Source of the DNA: Sva-25 sp039714995
Lineage (GTDB): Bacteria; Pseudomonadota; Gammaproteobacteria; Chromatiales; Chromatiaceae
DNA: 15,963 nucleotides
Reading direction: 5' to 3'
NCBI GenBank assembly: GCA_039714995.1
Contig: JBDLII010000032.1
Coordinates: 1-15,963 of the forward strand
Shown here: positions 7,243 to 14,208 of the stretch, in pieces
Layout of the letters: every line of letters starts with the position of its first letter
How positions within the stretch are numbered: the first letter of the stretch is position 1
Made by a program: the position numbers and the translations under genes
The notes under the pieces: model-generated
The model's database searches: none
What the model saw: only the letters and a program-made list of their open reading frames with translations
What the model was told of the DNA's origin: nothing

Positions 7243-7863
7243 GTGGCGCGTTCAAAAAGCAGCAGAGAGTGGCTCGATCGTCATGTCAACGACGCCTATG
7301 TCAAACAGGCGCAGCTTGACGGTTATCGCTCGCGGGCGGTTTACAAGCTGCTGGAGATCCAGCAGCGGGACAATTTGATCTGCCCCGGGCAGGTCGTCGT
7401 CGATCTCGGCGCGGCGCCGGGCGGCTGGAGCCAGGTGGCGCGGGAGATCGTCGGCGAGCAGGGAGCGGTCTTTGCACTAGATATTTTACCGATGGATCCT
7501 GTCCCCGGCGTCACCATTATCGAGGGGGATTTTCGTGAGCAGGAGCCTTTCGACAAGCTGCGGGAGGCGCTCGCCGGCCGCAATGTCGACCTTGTTATTT
7601 CAGATATGGCCCCCAACTTATCCGGTATGGCGAGCGTCGATCAGCCACGCGCGATCTACCTGTGTGAACTGGCGCTCGATTTCGCCACGCAAACCCTCGC
7701 ATCCGGCGGCAGCTTTCTCACCAAGATCTTCCAGGGTGAGGGATTTGACGCCTATATGCGGCAAATGCGTGATAACTTCACCAGCGTGATGACGCGAAAA
7801 CCACAATCATCACGCAGTAAAAGCAGCGAAGTCTATCTCGTTGGCCGTGGTTTCAGGGTATAA
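7243..7863 (+). CDS. rlmE: 23S rRNA (uridine-2'-O-)-methyltransferase RlmE (FtsJ/RrmJ)
   Basis: RlmE methylates the 2'-O of U2552 (E. coli numbering) in 23S rRNA on the 50S subunit, using S-adenosylmethionine. The 206-aa protein has the SAM-binding motif VVDLGAAPGGW (about 52-62). The catalytic tetrad K35-D121-K161-E196 is complete, each residue three positions lower than in E. coli (38, 124, 164, 199), which supports the GTG start at 7243. ftsH follows 107 bases downstream, as in E. coli. A TTGACT hexamer at 7183-7188 lies upstream, but no -10 sequence at proper spacing is convincing. Confidence 0.97.
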   Translation: MARSKSSREWLDRHVNDAYVKQAQLDGYRSRAVYKLLEIQQRDNLICPGQVVVDLGAAPGGWSQVAREIVGEQGAVFALDILPMDPVPGVTIIEGDFREQEPFDKLREALAGRNVDLVISDMAPNLSGMASVDQPRAIYLCELALDFATQTLASGGSFLTKIFQGEGFDAYMRQMRDNFTSVMTRKPQSSRSKSSEVYLVGRGFRV

Positions 7864-7898
7864 TTAAATACAAATTTGCTTTTTCCACAGTAGCTTAG

Positions 7899-7920
7899 TT
7901 GTTCCGGTTGTGCAGACCCC
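7899..7920 (+). promoter_or_regulatory. Weak heat-shock-like promoter candidate before ftsH
   Basis: TTGTTC at 7899-7904 and CCCC at 7917-7920 are separated by 12 bases, loosely resembling a sigma32 promoter (TTGAAA ... CCCCAT). E. coli ftsH has heat-shock control, which motivates the look. The -35 match is poor. The region also contains the inverted pair TTCCGG/CCGGAA (7902-7907 and 7919-7924), so a structural role is equally possible. Confidence 0.2.
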
Positions 7921-7954
7921 GGAATCTTTCCTCTTTGGAAACATCTCGTATCGA

Positions 7955-7973
7955 AGAGAGGTACGGTTAATTG
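7955..7973 (+). promoter_or_regulatory. Ribosome binding site selecting TTG start of ftsH
   Basis: AGAGAGG at 7955-7961 stands 9 bases before TTG 7971 and 18 bases before the next in-frame ATG at 7980. The spacing supports the TTG. The upstream CTCTTTG (7931-7937) can pair with CGAAGAG (7952-7958) with one G-U pair, partly masking this site. Confidence 0.65.
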
Positions 7974-9905
7974 AATGACATGGTAAAAAACATCATCTTG
8001 TGGGTCTTCATCGCGCTGGTGCTGATGTCGGTATTCAACACCTTCACGACCACCGGTGGCAAGAGTCTCGATATCAACTATTCGGACTTTATTACAGCCG
8101 TCCGCGATGGCAGGGTGCAGGAAGTCAAGATGGATGCCATCGGCCGCTCCATCGACGGCAAGATGCTGGATGGCAAGAGCTTCCACACCAACAGCCCCGG
8201 CGATGACGACCTGGTCAATGATCTGCTGGAGCATAATGTCAACTTTACCGCCGATCCGCCCGATGTCCCCTCCATGTGGGAGCAGCTCTTCTTCAACCTG
8301 CTGCCGCTGTTCATCCTGATCGGTATCTGGATCTTCTTCATGCGCCAGATGCAGGGCGGTGGCGGCGGCCGTGGCGCCATGTCATTCGGCAAGAGCAAGG
8401 CGCGCATGCTCTCCGAAGATCAGATCAAGGTCACCTTCGCCGATGTTGCAGGCGCGGAAGAGGCCAAGGAGGAGGTCGTCGAGATGGTGGATTTTCTGCG
8501 CGACCCCTCGAAATTCCAGAAGCTCGGTGGCAAGATTCCCAAGGGTGTGCTGATGGTTGGCGCTCCCGGAACCGGCAAGACCCTGCTGGCCCGCGCCATC
8601 GCCGGAGAAGCCAAGGTGCCGTTTTTCACCATCTCCGGTTCCGATTTTGTCGAGATGTTCGTCGGTGTCGGCGCCTCCCGGGTGCGCGACATGTTCGACC
8701 AGGCAAAAAAGCATGCGCCCTGCATCATCTTTATCGACGAGATCGATGCCGTCGGCCGTCATCGCGGCGCCGGACTGGGCGGCGGTCATGATGAACGTGA
8801 ACAGACGCTGAACCAGCTGCTGGTCGAGATGGATGGCTTCGAGGGCAACGACGGCGTCATCGTCATTGCCGCGACCAACCGCCCCGACGTGCTGGACCCG
8901 GCGCTGCTGCGCCCCGGCCGTTTCGATCGCCAGGTGGTGGTGCCGATGCCGGATATCCGCGGCCGCGAGCAGATTCTCAAGGTCTACCTGCGCAAGATAC
9001 CGGCAGCCGATGATGTCAAGCCGGCCCTGATAGCCCGCGGCACGCCGGGGTTTTCAGGCGCCGACCTGGAGAACCTGGTCAACGAGGCGGCGCTGTTTGC
9101 GGCGCGCCTCAACAAGAAAGAAGTCGACATGGACGACATGGAGAAGGCCAAGGACAAGATCATGATGGGCGCCGAGCGCCGCTCCATGGTGATGACGGAG
9201 GATGAGAAAAAACTGACGGCCTACCACGAGGCGGGGCATGCCATCGTCGGCCTCAACGTGCCCAAGCATGACCCGGTCTACAAGGTCAGCATCATCCCGC
9301 GCGGCCGCGCCCTGGGCGTCACGATGTTTCTTCCCGAGCAGGACAGGTACAGCCACAGCAAGGAGTATCTGGAGAGCCAGATCTCCAGCCTCTTCGGCGG
9401 CCGCATCGCCGAGGAGCTGATCTTTGGCGGCGAGAGCGTCACCACCGGTGCCTCGAATGATATCGAGCGCGCCACCGAGATTGCCCGCAACATGGTGACC
9501 CGTTGGGGGCTCTCCGAGCGCCTCGGGCCGCTTGCCTACGGTGAAGAGGAGGGCGAGGTGTTCCTGGGTAAATCCGTGACGACGCATAAAAACATCTCGG
9601 ATGATACGGCCCATGCCATCGACGAGGAGATCCGCGCCTTTATCGACCGTAACTATGACCGCGCCCACGAGATTCTGACGACCTATATGCAGCAGCTGCA
9701 TGCGATGGCGGATGCCCTGATGAAGTACGAAACCATCGACAAGGACCAGATCAGGGACATCATGGCCGGCAAGACACCGCGTCCGCCGGCAGACTGGGCG
9801 GGCACTGACCTGGATGATGGCGGAGATGCCGCCGCGCCGAAAGAGACTTCCGCCGAGGATGACAAGGGCGAAGGCCAGATCGGCGATCCTGCGAGTCAGC
9901 ACTGA
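7971..9905 (+). CDS. ftsH: ATP-dependent zinc metalloprotease FtsH
   Basis: FtsH is a hexameric inner-membrane AAA+ protease that degrades unassembled membrane proteins and short-lived regulators. The 644-aa protein (E. coli about 644-647) has an N-terminal membrane helix (about 7-24), a periplasmic domain, a second helix (about 103-123) and a Gly-rich hinge. The AAA module has Walker A GAPGTGKT at 197-204 and Walker B FIDEIDAVGR. The zinc site is H419-E-A-G-H423, with D497 in SNDIERATEIA as the likely third ligand. The start is taken as TTG 7971 (MNDMVKNIILW) because the ribosome binding site is correctly spaced and Pseudomonas-type homologues begin with a similar MNDM; ATG 7980 is the alternative. 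The acidic C-terminal tail is family-like. The folP-glmM pair follows after a repeat-filled gap. Confidence 0.98.
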   Translation: MNDMVKNIILWVFIALVLMSVFNTFTTTGGKSLDINYSDFITAVRDGRVQEVKMDAIGRSIDGKMLDGKSFHTNSPGDDDLVNDLLEHNVNFTADPPDVPSMWEQLFFNLLPLFILIGIWIFFMRQMQGGGGGRGAMSFGKSKARMLSEDQIKVTFADVAGAEEAKEEVVEMVDFLRDPSKFQKLGGKIPKGVLMVGAPGTGKTLLARAIAGEAKVPFFTISGSDFVEMFVGVGASRVRDMFDQAKKHAPCIIFIDEIDAVGRHRGAGLGGGHDEREQTLNQLLVEMDGFEGNDGVIVIAATNRPDVLDPALLRPGRFDRQVVVPMPDIRGREQILKVYLRKIPAADDVKPALIARGTPGFSGADLENLVNEAALFAARLNKKEVDMDDMEKAKDKIMMGAERRSMVMTEDEKKLTAYHEAGHAIVGLNVPKHDPVYKVSIIPRGRALGVTMFLPEQDRYSHSKEYLESQISSLFGGRIAEELIFGGESVTTGASNDIERATEIARNMVTRWGLSERLGPLAYGEEEGEVFLGKSVTTHKNISDDTAHAIDEEIRAFIDRNYDRAHEILTTYMQQLHAMADALMKYETIDKDQIRDIMAGKTPRPPADWAGTDLDDGGDAAAPKETSAEDDKGEGQIGDPASQH

Positions 9906-9924
9906 TTGAATTAAGAGTCTGGCT

Positions 9925-9996
9925 GTAGGGCGCAATAACCGCAGGGCATTGCGCCGCATGGATGGATGCAATGTGCTCCGTTTATTTGCACCCTAC
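9925..9996. repeat. REP-like family B, copy 2 (two-armed)
   Basis: The left arm runs from GTAGGGCGCAATAACC to CATTGCGCC, and the right arm from GATGCAATGTGCTCCG to TTGCACCCTAC; they are inverted around a short GCATGGATG-like spacer. It starts 20 bases after the ftsH stop and is followed 20 bases later by a family A doublet. Its left arm is nearly identical to the half copy at 15159-15195. Confidence 0.85.
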
Positions 9997-10016
9997 ATCT
10001 CTGAAAAGCCTGTTCA

Positions 10017-10090
10017 TAATCGCGGTCAGAAGACCGCTCCTACATTCTGTCCAACATGTAGCTGTAGGAGCGGTCTTCTGACCGCGATTA
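10017..10090. repeat. REP doublet family A, copy 2 (perfect)
   Basis: The arms at 10017-10044 and 10063-10090 are perfect 28-base inverted repeats around an 18-base spacer. Each arm holds an inner hairpin, GCGGTC-AGAA-GACCGC and GCGGTC-TTCT-GACCGC. This is the best conserved of the three copies. The 283-base gap between ftsH and the folP start otherwise holds only the family B element and about 100 bases of leader with no confident promoter (a lone TATAGC at 10165-10170). Confidence 0.95.
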
Positions 10091-10188
10091 ACACATAGAT
10101 CACTCTGCGCAGACTTCAACAAATCACAGCTTGGTTGAGAGGTTACTGTTCCGGGGTTTTTACGTATAGCTGTAGTGTCATTCCCTCC

Positions 10189-11019
10189 ATGATCATTCGT
10201 TGCGCCAACCACTCTCTCGATCTCGGCGAACCCCGCGTCATGGGGGTTCTGAACGTCACGCCGGACTCCTTCTCGGATGGCGGCAAGTTCATCAAGCCTT
10301 CAGATGCTGTCATGCAGGCTGTCCGAATGGTCGACGATGGCGCTGCGATTATCGACGTAGGCGGCGAATCCACCCGGCCTGGAGCACAGTCGGTCTCTCT
10401 GCAACAGGAGCTGGACCGCGTCATCCCTGTCATCGAAGCACTCGCAGACGCGATTCCTGTACCAATCTCCATCGACACCAGCAAACCAGAGGTGATGCTG
10501 GAGGCGACGGCAGCCGGCGCCGGCATGATCAATGACGTCTCTGCACTGTCGGCGCCGGGCGCTATCGAGGCGGCCAGGGAGACGCAGCTTCCGGTGTGCC
10601 TGATGCATATGCAGGGCGAACCCCGCTCGATGCAGTTGCAGCCCGAGTATGAGGATGTTGTCGCCGAAGTCACCGCCTATCTGCAGCAACGCGCCGGCGC
10701 CTGCATCGATGCGGGCATTCCGGCACAGCGTATTCTGCTCGATCCTGGGTTTGGTTTTGGTAAAAAATTGTTTCATAATATAGAGTTATTAAAGAACCTT
10801 GATGTTCTTGCTAAACTTGGGTATCCTGTACTGGCGGGCATCTCCCGCAAGAGCATGATTGGCCGGATTCTGGATGACAGGCCTGTCGGGCAGCGTCTCT
10901 ATGGAAGTCTTGCCGCTGCAGTCATTGCAGCCATGAAGGGTGCGTCTCTTTTACGTGTTCACGATGTCAGGGAGACAGTCGATGCGATACGGGTAACTTC
11001 AGCAGTGATGAAGCCATGA
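10189..11019 (+). CDS. folP: Dihydropteroate synthase
   Basis: FolP condenses 6-hydroxymethyl-dihydropterin pyrophosphate with p-aminobenzoate to give dihydropteroate in folate synthesis; it is the target of sulfonamides. Signature motifs are VMGVLNVTPDSFSDGG (17-32), DVGGESTRPGA (about 61-71), PISIDTSKPEV, the MHMQGEP loop, DPGFGFGKK and GISRKSMIG. With ATG 10189 the length is 276 aa, in line with the family (E. coli 282). The frame is open further upstream to a TTG at 10135, but the 18 extra residues do not look like the family and are not needed. No clear Shine-Dalgarno sequence precedes the ATG. The stop overlaps the glmM start by 4 bases (ATGA), so the two genes are translationally coupled. 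Confidence 0.96.
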   Translation: MIIRCANHSLDLGEPRVMGVLNVTPDSFSDGGKFIKPSDAVMQAVRMVDDGAAIIDVGGESTRPGAQSVSLQQELDRVIPVIEALADAIPVPISIDTSKPEVMLEATAAGAGMINDVSALSAPGAIEAARETQLPVCLMHMQGEPRSMQLQPEYEDVVAEVTAYLQQRAGACIDAGIPAQRILLDPGFGFGKKLFHNIELLKNLDVLAKLGYPVLAGISRKSMIGRILDDRPVGQRLYGSLAAAVIAAMKGASLLRVHDVRETVDAIRVTSAVMKP

Positions 11020-12359
11020 GCAGAAAATATTTTGGTACCGACGGTATCCGCGGGCGTGTCGGAGAGGAGAAGGTAACGCCGGAGTTTGTTCTCAAGCTTG
11101 GCTGGGCGGCCGGCAAGGTCCTCGGCGGCGGTTCGAACAGGGTGGTTATCGGCAAGGATACGCGCATCTCCGGCTACATGTTCGAGTCCGCCCTGGAGGC
11201 CGGACTCTCGGCAGCGGGTGTGGACGTGCTGCTGACAGGGCCGATGCCAACCCCTGGCATCGCCTATCTGACCCGCACATTTCACGCCTCTGCGGGCATC
11301 GTCATCAGCGCATCGCACAACCCCTATTTTGACAACGGCATCAAGTTCTTTTCCGACCAGGGCGTCAAGCTGCCGGATGAGACCGAACTGCAGATCGAGG
11401 CGATGATCGACCGGAAGATGAAGACGGTCGCTTCGGAAGCGCTCGGCAAGGCCGACCGCATCGATGATGCGCAGGGCCGCTACATCGAGTTCTGCAAGAG
11501 TTCGATTCCCCAGAGCATCGATTTTCAGGGGCTGAAAATCGTCGTCGATTGCGCCCACGGCGCAACCTACCAGATTGCCCCGAAGGTGCTTTCCGAGCTG
11601 GGCGCCGAGGTGGTCGCCATTGGCGCCTCGCCGGATGGCATCAACATCAATGACGATGTCGGCTCAACCCATCCACAGCAGCTGCAGCAGCGTGTCATCG
11701 ACGAACAGGCGGACCTGGGCATGGCGCTGGATGGAGATGGCGACCGCGTCTTCATGGTCGATCACACCGGCGCCCTGATCGATGGCGACGAAATTCTTTT
11801 TATCATTGCCCGGGCGCGCAAGCAGCAGCAGCAGCTCAAAGGGCACGTGGTTGGCACCCTGATGAGCAATCTGGGCCTCGAACTGGCGCTGAAGCGCGAG
11901 GGGATAGCGCTGGATCGCACCGATGTCGGTGACCGTTTCGTCATGGAGCGCCTGGTCAGCAAAGGCTGGATACTCGGTGGAGAGTCATCCGGACATATTA
12001 TCTGCCGCAACAAGACAACTACCGGTGACGGTACTATTGCCGGACTCCAGGTCATTGCCGAGGTCGTCCGCTCAGGGCGCTCCCTGCATGATCTGTGCGC
12101 GGACATGGAGAAGTGTCCTCAGCAGATGATCAATGTGCCTCTTGAATCCGGCAATGCGGCCGAGATCATGCAGCTTGCTCCCATTCAGCAGGCTGTCAGC
12201 GATGCCGAGGAGGAGCTTGGCAGTGACGGCAGGGTTCTGCTGCGCCCATCAGGCACCGAGCCGCTGATCCGTGTCATGGTCGAGGGCCTGGACGCGGCGC
12301 TGGTGAACAGGGTCACAGAGCAGGTCGCGGATGTCGTGCGCGACAATCTTCATGCATAA
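11016..12359 (+). CDS. glmM: Phosphoglucosamine mutase GlmM
   Basis: GlmM converts glucosamine-6-phosphate to glucosamine-1-phosphate on the way to UDP-N-acetylglucosamine, the precursor of peptidoglycan and lipopolysaccharide. The 447-aa protein (E. coli 445) begins MSRKYFGTDGIRGRVG. The phosphoserine loop SASHNP has the active serine at S100, the magnesium-binding loop DGDGDR is at 239-244, and the sugar-binding GESSGHI and phosphate-binding RPSGTEPLIRVMVEG motifs follow. The ATG overlaps the folP stop. In E. coli secG follows; here the gene ends at a repeat island, with the convergent sigma-factor operon beyond. Confidence 0.98.
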   Translation: MSRKYFGTDGIRGRVGEEKVTPEFVLKLGWAAGKVLGGGSNRVVIGKDTRISGYMFESALEAGLSAAGVDVLLTGPMPTPGIAYLTRTFHASAGIVISASHNPYFDNGIKFFSDQGVKLPDETELQIEAMIDRKMKTVASEALGKADRIDDAQGRYIEFCKSSIPQSIDFQGLKIVVDCAHGATYQIAPKVLSELGAEVVAIGASPDGININDDVGSTHPQQLQQRVIDEQADLGMALDGDGDRVFMVDHTGALIDGDEILFIIARARKQQQQLKGHVVGTLMSNLGLELALKREGIALDRTDVGDRFVMERLVSKGWILGGESSGHIICRNKTTTGDGTIAGLQVIAEVVRSGRSLHDLCADMEKCPQQMINVPLESGNAAEIMQLAPIQQAVSDAEEELGSDGRVLLRPSGTEPLIRVMVEGLDAALVNRVTEQVADVVRDNLHA

Positions 12360-12418
12360 CCGGCTACTGTAAAAAAATCCCACCACGGAACACACGGAAT
12401 ACACGGAAGAAGACTGCT

Positions 12419-12447
12419 GGTCGCAATAAGCGAAGCGCATTGTAGCG
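12419..12447. repeat. REP-like family B, half copy 4
   Basis: Starting with GGTCGCAATAAGCG, this matches the left arms at 3209, 9925 and 15159, with the AATAAGCG-A-AGCGCATT core. The second arm is missing; the sequence after it is unrelated. Confidence 0.65.
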
Positions 12448-12484
12448 AAAGTCTAGGAAAACTCTTAAAGAATCATCTTAACCA

Positions 12485-12568
12485 GTCATTGCGAGCGCAG
12501 CGAAGCAATCTCATGCTGTTAAATGAAAGAGTTGGAGATTGCTTCGTCGCTACGCTCCTCGCAATGAC
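12485..12568. repeat. ATTGCGAG-type palindromic repeat (family E)
   Basis: The left arm (12485-12512, from GTCATTGCGAGCG to AAGCAATCTC) and the right arm (12535-12568, from GAGATTGCTTCG to GCAATGAC) are inverted. The left arm is 6 bases shorter. I recognise this kind of palindrome as scattered through many unrelated bacterial genomes, including gammaproteobacteria. One copy is seen here, inside the CACGGAA element. Confidence 0.85.
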
Positions 12569-12676
12569 GATTCGATCAGTTCCCCATTGCAAGTTTTTTC
12601 ATGGGGGAAGGGCAAACAAAAAGCCAGTTGCAATATTCCGTGTGGTCCGTGATTCAGTGGTGAAAAATTGGCTCGT

Positions 12677-12715
12677 AAAAAAAGCCCCGGAAGAGTTTTT
12701 ACGCTCGATCGGGGC
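12677..12715 (-). terminator. Intrinsic terminator of the sigma/anti-sigma operon
   Basis: Read on the minus strand, GCCCCG (from 12715-12710) pairs with CGGGGC (12689-12684), with an inner GAG/CTC pair, and is followed directly by seven T residues (12683-12677). It lies 21 bases beyond the anti-sigma stop codon. It could also stop stray plus-strand transcription poorly, as there is no T run on that side. Confidence 0.85.
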
Positions 12716-12736
12716 AAGTAGCGGGAGGAATAAGAA

Positions 12737-13483
12737 CTAAGTCGCTGCTTTTTCGATTCTGCCGTCAGTGTCAGCGGAGTGCCACAGCAGCGCCTTTTGG
12801 ACCTGCGCCTTCTGTTTCATCACATCCTCACCCATCAGACCGATGACGGCCATCACGCCCTGTTGATAGGGAAAGATGACGCCCTGGTACTGGTCCCTGC
12901 TGATCGCCTGCAGTCGCTTGACTTCCCTGCCGGGGAGATAGATCACGGTGACGGGTCCGCTGGTGCCGTCATAGACAAAATGCATTCCCTTGGTTTTATC
13001 GATATCGCAGACATCTGCAAAATGCAGCGTGCCGATGGATGAGCGTTCGATACCAACGCTGAAATGCTCCAGTACATGCTCCAGCTCCGCATCGCTGACG
13101 ACGGTGCTTACATGCAGCGCCTTGATGTCGTCGTAAAGGTGATCGATCATCATCTCCGACACGGCGACCTGCGGGCGAAACAGCAGGGTCACGGCAAATA
13201 CCAGCGTCGCCAGGATGCTGGCGGCGGCAGCCAGCGACGGGCGCCAGCTGTTCCAGTCAAGGCGCCAGGAGTGTTCGCCCTGTTGCACCCTGTTGCGGTC
13301 GATGATGCGCTGGGCAAGGCCGTCAGGTACAGTGACATCGAGCGCATCCGCCAGCTTGCTGTCAAACTCCACGCACTGCTGCTGAAACTGCCGGTTGTCA
13401 CCATCATCAAGCGCCTGCTGAAACTCCGGATCCAGAGAGTCGGGATTGGTGATGCAGGCTTTTCTGAATTGTAACTGGTTCAT
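12737..13483 (-). CDS. DUF3379-type membrane protein, candidate anti-sigma factor
   Basis: The 248-aa protein has a soluble N-terminal part (1-82) with two cysteines (C10, C37) and the segment VPDGLAQRIIDRN. One transmembrane helix follows (about 83-102), then a C-terminal part of about 145 residues that would be periplasmic. This architecture and the N-terminal MNQLQFRKACITNPDSLDPE resemble DUF3379 proteins. It starts 4 bases after the stop of an ECF sigma gene, the usual position for a cognate anti-sigma factor, and shares its terminator. The HxxxCxxC zinc motif of classic zinc anti-sigma factors is not seen, so any inhibition would use another fold. The anti-sigma role is inferred from context and topology. 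Confidence 0.75.
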   Translation of the reverse strand: MNQLQFRKACITNPDSLDPEFQQALDDGDNRQFQQQCVEFDSKLADALDVTVPDGLAQRIIDRNRVQQGEHSWRLDWNSWRPSLAAAASILATLVFAVTLLFRPQVAVSEMMIDHLYDDIKALHVSTVVSDAELEHVLEHFSVGIERSSIGTLHFADVCDIDKTKGMHFVYDGTSGPVTVIYLPGREVKRLQAISRDQYQGVIFPYQQGVMAVIGLMGEDVMKQKAQVQKALLWHSADTDGRIEKAAT

Positions 13484-13487
13484 TTTT

Positions 13488-14003
13488 TCACAACCTCACT
13501 ACGACTGAAGTGTTGGTCTCTGTCAGGGCGCTCTTGAGTTGCTGTTTCGCCCTGAAAATTCGTGTCATCACGGCATTCTCCGAGATCTCCATGGTTTGCG
13601 CTATCTCCCGGCAGCTGAAGCCGTGAACAATCTGCAGAACCAATGGCTCCCGGTATTTCTCCTCCAGTTCCAACATCGCCTTGCGAAGTATCCGTTGTTC
13701 GATCCTCGCTTCCGGCTCATCCTTGTGATCGGCGCTCAGCGGCACATTATCGATTTCGACCAGGTCGGGCTGTATGCGCTGAAAGCGTCGTGCATTCTCG
13801 TTGCGCAGAATCGTTGTCAACCACCCCTTCTCTGCCTTTTTCTCCTTCAGTTGGTGGAAACTCTTCCATGCCCTGGTGAAGGTCTCCTGCACCAGATCCT
13901 CCGCAACCTGCCTGTCGTGCGCCAGCCATAATGCATATCTGAACAGGTCGGTCGAGTAGCTCTCCACCAGCGTTTCAAAACGCTTTTGTTTGCTTCGTAT
14001 CAT
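13488..14003 (-). CDS. ECF-type RNA polymerase sigma factor
   Basis: This is a two-domain alternative sigma factor. Sigma region 2 covers the N-terminal part (FETLVESYSTDLFRYALWLA, then DRQVAEDLVQETFTRAWKSF, which binds core polymerase and the -10 element). Sigma region 4 is C-terminal (EEKYREPLVLQIVHGFSCRE, then IAQTMEISENAVMTRIFRAK, the -35-binding helix-turn-helix). I take ATG 14003 (171 aa, MIRSKQKRFE) rather than ATG 14036 (182 aa). The upstream ATG has no ribosome binding site, the extra eleven codons run through a perfect palindrome (14010-14021), and a candidate promoter would place transcription start near 14036. It is the first gene of a two-gene operon with the DUF3379 protein and is divergent from the DUF2282-doxX genes, which it probably activates. 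Confidence 0.92.
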   Translation of the reverse strand: MIRSKQKRFETLVESYSTDLFRYALWLAHDRQVAEDLVQETFTRAWKSFHQLKEKKAEKGWLTTILRNENARRFQRIQPDLVEIDNVPLSADHKDEPEARIEQRILRKAMLELEEKYREPLVLQIVHGFSCREIAQTMEISENAVMTRIFRAKQQLKSALTETNTSVVVRL

Positions 14004-14006
14004 ATT

Positions 14007-14025
14007 CTCTTGTCCGGACAAAGAG
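14007..14025. promoter_or_regulatory. Palindrome upstream of the sigma factor start
   Basis: TTGTCCGGACAA at 14010-14021 is a perfect 12-base palindrome. It extends to CTC on the left and GAG on the right with a single extra A (14022). It lies directly upstream of the preferred start at 14003. It could be an operator for a dimeric regulator or an RNA hairpin that hides the AAGAG ribosome-binding region. Confidence 0.5.
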
Positions 14026-14041
14026 TGCCTTTGCATATAGA

Positions 14042-14069
14042 GACAGAGTACAGCTGGATTTCCTTACAG
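14042..14069 (-). promoter_or_regulatory. Candidate ECF-type promoter of the sigma operon
   Basis: On the minus strand CTGTAAG (14069-14063) and TCTGTC (14047-14042) are 15 bases apart. The GTAAG core recurs on the plus strand at 14095-14099, ahead of the DUF2282 gene, followed 15 bases later by GGTTCT (14115-14120). Shared boxes on both sides of the divergent region would fit autoregulation, but the -10 parts differ. Confidence 0.25.
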
Positions 14070-14126
14070 CCGGAAAGAAAAATTTATCATTTCCGTAAGA
14101 ATTCCTGTTCTTCAGGTTCTATTGTA

Positions 14127-14162
14127 ACGCGCGGCTTAATGAAGTAGCCTTAAACCGCGTGT
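14127..14162 (+). promoter_or_regulatory. Inverted repeat in the DUF2282 leader
   Basis: ACGCGCGGCTTAA (14127-14139) and TTAAACCGCGTGT (14150-14162) are inverted with a 10-base loop. As RNA this gives eleven Watson-Crick pairs, one G-U pair and one mismatch. It lies 47-82 bases before the DUF2282 start, with no T run. It may be an operator or a 5' leader structure. Confidence 0.5.
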
Positions 14163-14208
14163 AAAACGTATTTTCGTTCTCATTCAATCTAAAAGAGGAA
14201 TAGCAAAA

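Larger units (their letters stand above)
12381..12662. repeat. Nested repeat element with CACGGAA-type inverted ends
   Basis: The left end (12381-12408, CACCACGGAACACACGG and onward) and right end (12636-12662) are imperfect inverted copies of about 27 bases. The 227 bases between them contain a family B half copy (12419-12447), a family E palindrome (12485-12568) and a hairpin with TTCCCCAT/ATGGGGGAA arms (12580-12609). It occupies most of the 377-base gap between glmM and the convergent anti-sigma gene; no gene is credible inside it. Confidence 0.7.

Noticed and set aside
9054..9971. Long minus-strand open frame (305 codons) over ftsH
   Set aside because: It is antisense to the conserved protease domain; no recognisable protein or ribosome binding site.
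10135..10188. Longer folP starting at TTG 10135
   Set aside because: The added 18 residues do not resemble the family start, and ATG 10189 gives the normal length.
12381..12662. CRISPR array
   Set aside because: The repeats are inverted and of different families, without regular spacers; no cas genes are nearby.
12489..12740. 83-codon plus-strand frame after glmM
   Set aside because: Most of it is translated from the ATTGCGAG and CACGGAA repeats, and its end overlaps the minus-strand terminator.
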